Translations under genes and position numbers: made by a program
Assembly (NCBI GenBank): GCA_963693315.1
Contig: OY856188.1
Span: forward strand, 223,366,996-223,430,995
Source of the DNA: Diogma glabrata
Taxonomy: Eukaryota > Arthropoda > Insecta > Diptera > Cylindrotomidae
Direction: 5' to 3'
DNA length: 64,000 bases
Shown: positions 59,781-64,000 of the stretch, piece by piece
How positions within the stretch are numbered: the stretch's first letter is position 1
Layout: each line of letters opens with the position of its first letter
Notes under the pieces: model-generated
Seen by the model: the letters and a program-made list of their open reading frames with translations, nothing else
Told to the model about the DNA's origin: nothing
Databases searched by the model: none

Positions 59781-59929
59781 GTCTAAAATACACTTGCTTT
59801 TTGAAAAAATATTCGAAAAAGCCGACGTAGCTACTTTTAGAAGTTTGTTATTTTGATTAGGTAGTCTTTTTGTTTTGAACATTTTCAATTCATTTTAGAA
59901 TTTTGTTTTATAATAGTATTCTGTATAAC

Positions 59930-60070
59930 GATGTCAAAATTTGCTTCATTTCACGCAAGTATGAAATTTGCAGCTCGAGCATAGCAAGAGCTGTAAATAT
60001 ACGAGCGGGAAATGTAAGTTTTGGCGAGTTATACACTATACCTTTTTTACGGCATTCAAAAATACAGAAA
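59930..60070. repeat. Short GC-containing hairpin-like element
   Basis: TTTGCAGCTCGAGCATAGC, AAGAGCTGTAAATATACGAG and CGGGAAATG resemble in layout the other CpG-rich hairpin elements in the window. Exact homology is not demonstrated. Confidence 0.3.
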
Positions 60071-60544
60071 TACGAGTTTTAATCTGTGTAAATACAACAC
60101 CATTTTGCAAAAACATATAAAGTTTCTTCTAGTACTCCATACTTGCAGCGTAGATACAACTTTTATTAAATTATACTTTTGAACGTAGGGTGACACGGGA
60201 TGCGGTCTCCTTACGTGAGGTGAGGTATTTTAATACTATAACTAATATATTCGAGCAGTCTAGCTCACCTCCTCTTGTAAGTTTCCTTTGTCCTATTCAG
60301 ATTCAGGCAACTTAAGATTATTACTACTAGTTTTATCAATCATTTCGTCAACTAAATTACAATTCTAAGTTGAAATGAACTTCGGTTGTATAACAAAAAT
60401 ATTTCAAAAGTTTATTCCAAGAGTCAAATGCATAGCTAAAGAAGGAATCACCAGCGTAGGTACAACTTTTATTATATTATACACACAATATGGAACATCA
60501 ATTTTACAAAGAGAAAATGTTGGCAAAAAAAAAATTTTTTTTAA
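60071..60544. other. Non-coding DNA with a short repeated segment
   Basis: GCGTAGATACAACTTTTATT at about 60149 recurs as GCGTAGGTACAACTTTTATT at about 60454. No gene recognised. Confidence 0.4.
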
Positions 60545-61190
60545 ACAACCGGCACTCTCACGGTCGCATTTGTAGAGCCAATAAAAACATTTTTTAAAAA
60601 TTTGTGTTTTATTAATATCTTGGACGAGTTCGTAAATCAGCCAAATCCAACACATTTAGGTTAAGAAAGGTTCAGAAACCAAGGTTAAGAAACCATCCAA
60701 GGTTAAGAAACTAGAGGCTTTATACTAGAAAAAAAGTCTATTTTTTGATCCATTATAACGGCCGTTTCTATATTAATATTTTTAAAAACTTCATAAATTT
60801 AGAATTTTTGAAACCTTTTTTACCAATTTCTTCCAAAAAATAGACCTCTGCAGTTGGAGGTTTCTGAGTGAGCGGCCGGAACAATAACGCTCGTAAAACA
60901 CAAAATGCGTTTGAATGAATTAACCGGCACTCTCACGGTCGCATTTGTGGAGCCAGATCAAAAAACTTTTTTAAAAATGTGTGTTTTATAAATATTTTGG
61001 ACAAGTTCGTAAATCAGCAAAATCCAACACATGGTTAAGAATCTAGAGGCTTTATACTAGAAAAAAATTGGTTTTTTAAATCCGTTATAACGGCTGCTTG
61101 AATACTAATATTTTAAAAAACTCCATAAATTTAGAATCTGTAAAAACATTTTAATTCGTTTCTTATAAATATAAACCTCCGAGGTTAGAG
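60545..61190. repeat. Satellite pair, subfamily 2 (375-bp unit)
   Basis: Two units 375 bp apart, each starting CCGGCACTCTCACGGTCGCA, then a TTTTAAAAAT...GTGTTTTAT block, AAGTTCGTAAATCAGC-like, CCAACACAT, GGTTAAGAA, CTAGAGGCTTTATACTAG and TTATAACGG. The core and the ATAACGGC box are shared with 58001-58470, although most of the unit is unalignable by eye. Non-coding. Confidence 0.85.
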
Positions 61191-61208
61191 GTTTTTTACT
61201 TGTCGGCT

Positions 61209-61745
61209 TCAACAAAAAAGTTTGCAGCAATTCCTAACAACAACAATTTTTAAAAACCTTATAACAAACAGCCAATGAAAAAAAAATAAAAAGATTTGAA
61301 TAGAAAAAATTAATTTTTTTCTTAGAAATAAACTACATATTTTGATATTTTGCAGTAATTGCACGACATATGATATAGAGTAGGTTTGCCGTGTGTTTTT
61401 CATATAGTGTCATACATTGTCACTCATACAGTACCGAAGTCGAGTAAACAGTTACATGTAAGTCCCATCAAGTTAAATCTCAAATAAGGACGAAGATCAT
61501 CAGGTAAATTTATAATTTTCGGTAAAATTTTCAAATCGAGACGGGTTTCATTCTTATTTTGGCAATAATTTAAAAGGATTTCTTAACGGGAGAACAGGTT
61601 TTCATTGTCTGCCTCCTTATCGGAATTTGCCCTGGGGGTCAATTCTATCTTGATGACTTCAAGTCATATGACTTGAATTTCGAAATTTGGAAAATGAAGT
61701 CACAAATTTCGATTCTGTCTGGGTCATATGACTTTTTCCAAACTC
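61209..61745. other. Non-coding DNA with CATATG palindromes
   Basis: A perfect 16-bp palindrome CAAGTCATATGACTTG lies at 61660-61675, and GGTCATATGACTTTT at about 61724. They precede the SANT-like relic. GGGGGTCAATTCTATC at 61635 could be a transposon end (Harbinger-like), but no partner was found. Confidence 0.4.
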
Positions 61746-61752
61746 ATTTGAA

Positions 61753-62175
61753 ATGTCAAAAAAGTCATTAAAAAAAAGCTGTGACTACCGTTATTTATTG
61801 AAAATGTCGAATGATAAATTTAAAAAAAAGTTAGGTAAAACGTTCACAAACAGCCAAAAGGTTGCTCTAGTTGATTATTTAGAGGAACATTTGGAGTTGG
61901 CTCGAAGCCAATTTTCATCTGCCGAGGATAGGTAAACTTGCAGAGCAATGGGAGATCCCATTTTAGAGCTAGATGAAGTCGAGAGCAAGAAGGTAGGCAT
62001 TATCACATATGATGTCGTGGATGGATATGGTTTCACAGAAGAACTGGGCGTTAAAACTAAAGATGCTACCTCCTCTGTGATAAATATCATTCGAAATCCA
62101 TCGAGCCTGCCACAAAATCGAAAGAGAAAACTTGAAATGCAGAATGGAAAAACAATTTGCAGTTGTGAAAAATGA
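61753..62175 (+). pseudogene. Myb/SANT-like adaptor domain relic
   Basis: The first part reads KTFTNSQKVALVDYLEEHLE then LARSQFSSAEDR, closely following the insect Myb/SANT-like pattern (QK.LV.FLE.HPELARG.FSS). It then stops at TAA (61933). In a neighbouring frame GKLAEQWEIPF continues the domain, so a frameshift is present. The 75-codon part from 61948 returns to the first frame and is rich in E, K and V with a basic RKRKLEMQ near the end. Such domains serve as DNA-binding adaptors of transposons, including Harbinger, and also occur in host factors; which applies is not decided. Confidence 0.6.
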
Positions 62176-62219
62176 TATATTGAAATGTACAAAATAAACA
62201 TTAAAATTGAGAAGCAATT

Positions 62220-62672
62220 TGGTCCCGAAATCTCCTGCCTACTATTAGAAAATTTACTGCATTTCTTGTATTTACGCTCCCTAATTTTCCTGCGTCTTTT
62301 TCGTATTTTATTTTTAAAATAAAAATCGTAGGACGTACATGTTCATTTTAAATCGAGAAACATATGTATTTTATCTTACGGAACAAAATTTCGATGATTT
62401 TCTCTTATTTGGCTCCTAATAGAAATCGGAGCGATAAAATAAAATTTGTATCAGATATATCGTATAATTTTTTCCTCCGATAATTAACTGTCAGATATAA
62501 AATATATTCTCTGAGTTCTTTCCGCAAAAAAAAAAAAAATAATAAAAAATTTATTAAATAAATAAATAAATTTATTTTTATTTGTTTTTAATTGAAACTT
62601 TACCTTCAATTTCTTAAATTTATACTTCAAACGATGACTTCCAGTCGGTAAAAAAGATATCTGTAATATCTG
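62220..62672. other. Non-coding AT-rich DNA
   Basis: No gene or long repeat recognised. Confidence 0.35.
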
Positions 62673-62675
62673 TAA

Positions 62676-63191
62676 TGCCCGATTTATAGTCGGTAACGTT
62701 AACTTTAACTTAACCGTAACTTAAGACACCTAAAAATTTTGATTTATAGTCGGTAAGAAATTGCGTATTCATTGATACGTTTGATCTGATATTAATTATG
62801 GTTTTGTAATCAATTTTATAAAACAATCAATTCTTTAAAAGTCATAAACTGATTTTAAAATCAAAATTTAAAATAATAAAATTTGAAACATACATTTGAT
62901 ACAAAATTTAAAAATAAAAAAATTTATTTTCATATTAATTTTCTGCTAATATTTGGCTTTAAAGTCGCTCTTTTTATATCCTTTGCATTTTTTAATAAAT
63001 AAAATTTTTCAGTTTTTATACCAAACGTCAAAAAATCCTTAACAAAATCTTTAAGATAGAATGAAATGAACTTTACGTTAAGTTAACGTTAAGTTTGCGT
63101 TAACGACTATAAATGCTCTAGTGCATTTTCATACATTTGTACTTTACGTTAAGTTAACGTTAAGTTAAAGTTACCGACTATAAATCGGGCA
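62676..63191. mobile_element. Harbinger-like MITE with TAA duplication
   Basis: Ends TGCCCGATTTATAGTCGGTA and its complement, extending about 40 bp through GTTAACTTTAACTTAAC. Flanked by TAA at 62673-62675 and 63192-63194. The TTATAGTCGGTAA/TTAACG modules are repeated inward at both ends (62742 and 63070-63110). 516 bp, no coding. A 3-bp TWA target is characteristic of PIF/Harbinger, so I assign it there. Confidence 0.82.
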
Positions 63192-63244
63192 TAAAAGTTT
63201 TTAGAGAAAATATATGAACTATTTTCATTATTCATATTGTCAAA

Positions 63245-63502
63245 TTCATCTACTAAAAACTTACAAAACGACATAGCTAAATTTGACAGTGTAAAAAATA
63301 AACAAGATTGTATTTATATATAGCATTTTAACCAGTGTAAAATAATGTTATTATTGTGTTCGCCTGTAATTATTCCATCTGTAGGCGAACACAATAATAA
63401 CATTATTTTACACTAGTAAAAATTCTATATGTAAATACAATTTTGTTTATTTTTTACACAGTAAAATTTAGATATGTCGTTTTGTAAGTTTTTAGTAAAT
63501 GA
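63245..63502. repeat. Near-perfect 258-bp palindrome
   Basis: Arms of about 120 bp (CTAAAAACTTACAAAACGAC, TTGACAGTGTAAAAAATAAA and CAGTGTAAAATAATGTTATT with complements) meet near 63374 with only about 15 unpaired bases (around TAATTATTCCATC). Non-coding. Probably a MITE with a very small loop. Confidence 0.88.
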
Positions 63503-63519
63503 AGCTGTAAATATTATCA

Positions 63520-63710
63520 TTTATATTTACAAGCGTAGAAAAAATAGCGTTTTCTACGCGTGGTAAAAACGTTTTTGCGTTCCTGAACTTATTCAACAAA
63601 CCGCTCAGTCACGCAAAAAGATACGTTTTCACCACTTGTATAAAAATCTACTATTTTTCTCCAACCAAACCAAAAATAACAGATTTTGTAATGGTAGATT
63701 GTGCGAAAAA
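63520..63710. repeat. CpG-rich hairpin-type short element, third copy
   Basis: GCGTTTTCTACGCGTGG, AAAAACGTTTTTGCGTTC and TACGTTTTCACCACTTGT resemble the blocks at 300-445 and 1106-1260. AACGTTTTTGCG and CGCAAAAAGATACGTT also give an inverted arrangement. Non-coding. Confidence 0.35.
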
Positions 63711-64000
63711 CACAATCGCAAAAAACACGTTACAAATTTGTGCATTGCATTGGATTGTCGTGGTAGCAGTCACAAAAAAATGTACTCTACAAAATAGTTA
63801 TTTGTTTCATTAGGACAAAAAATGATGGATTTTGGGACGAGTAAAAATGTTGTGGTGCAATGCGATAGTTCCAAAATCCATTTTTAGTCATTAACATTAA
63901 ATTTTTTCTCCAACCGTTATTTAATCTATTATTTAATCAAATTTGAAAATTATCAAATTTTAAATTATATTTAATTTGCATCTCAAACTACATCCAAGCA
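63711..64000. other. Non-coding DNA to window end
   Basis: AATGATGGATTTTGGGACGA and ATCCATTTTTAGTCATT form a loose inverted pair; nothing else is recognised. Confidence 0.3.

Overview
The window looks like gene-poor, AT-rich insect chromatin, most likely from a higher fly. The evidence is the dense mixture of hAT, RTE-type and CR1/Jockey-type LINEs, a Ty3 retrotransposon, foldback elements and MITEs, long (TA)n runs and strong AT bias. The species cannot be named from the sequence. I see no intact host gene, no tRNA or rRNA, and no bacterial-style operon. Nearly everything recognisable is a mobile element or its remains.

Layout. 1-11 kb: dispersed repeats, a partial LTR-like copy, an internally deleted BED-type hAT transposase relic (minus strand, 2.5-3.1 kb), (TA)n tracts, two classes of tandem repeat (7.2-8.4 kb) and a 1.04-kb foldback (9.84-10.88 kb). 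11.02-14.80 kb: a complete-ended hAT copy with an 8-bp target duplication and a decayed minus-strand transposase. 16.1-18.0 kb: an RTE-like LINE relic, followed by an open frame that may be a host-gene exon fragment (18.06-18.40 kb). 18.7-25.4 kb: inverted-repeat elements and a long stretch of apparently ordinary non-coding DNA. 25.6-28.2 kb: a 5'-truncated CR1/Jockey-group LINE broken by frameshifts and by a 95-bp palindromic MITE.

The core of the window, 28.234-46.551 kb, is a nest. A short hAT-like element (CAGTGGCGAAGCGT ends, 8-bp duplication ATTTTTAG) was split by an 11.4-kb Ty3 retrotransposon on the minus strand (1.2-kb LTRs, 4-bp duplication AGAT) and, separately, by a 5.45-kb hAT element (8-bp duplication TATGTATG). 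The left LTR of the retrotransposon is itself split by a 2.3-kb foldback element (TTA duplication), and the hAT transposase is split by a 451-bp TA-flanked MITE. The retrotransposon is young (LTRs nearly identical). Its Gag begins with a textbook RING-H2 finger. Gag-nucleocapsid is joined to Pol by a canonical -1 frameshift site (TTTAAAC, 7-nt spacer, hairpin). Two single in-frame stop codons (one before the nucleocapsid, one before integrase) are the main lesions in an otherwise open gag-pol. The hAT element carries a 14-copy array of a 77-bp unit containing its own terminal motif.

46.6-64 kb: LINE fragments, a 1.1-kb foldback (48.2-49.35 kb), a solo LTR with ATAT duplication (53.5-54.2 kb), a decayed proline/glutamine-rich coding repeat (55.75-56.1 kb), a foldback inserted in a (TA)n tract (57.1-57.9 kb), two satellite pairs sharing a 20-bp core (58.0 and 60.5-61.2 kb), a frameshifted Myb/SANT-like adaptor relic (61.75-62.2 kb), a Harbinger-like MITE (62.7-63.2 kb) and a 258-bp near-perfect palindrome (63.2-63.5 kb).
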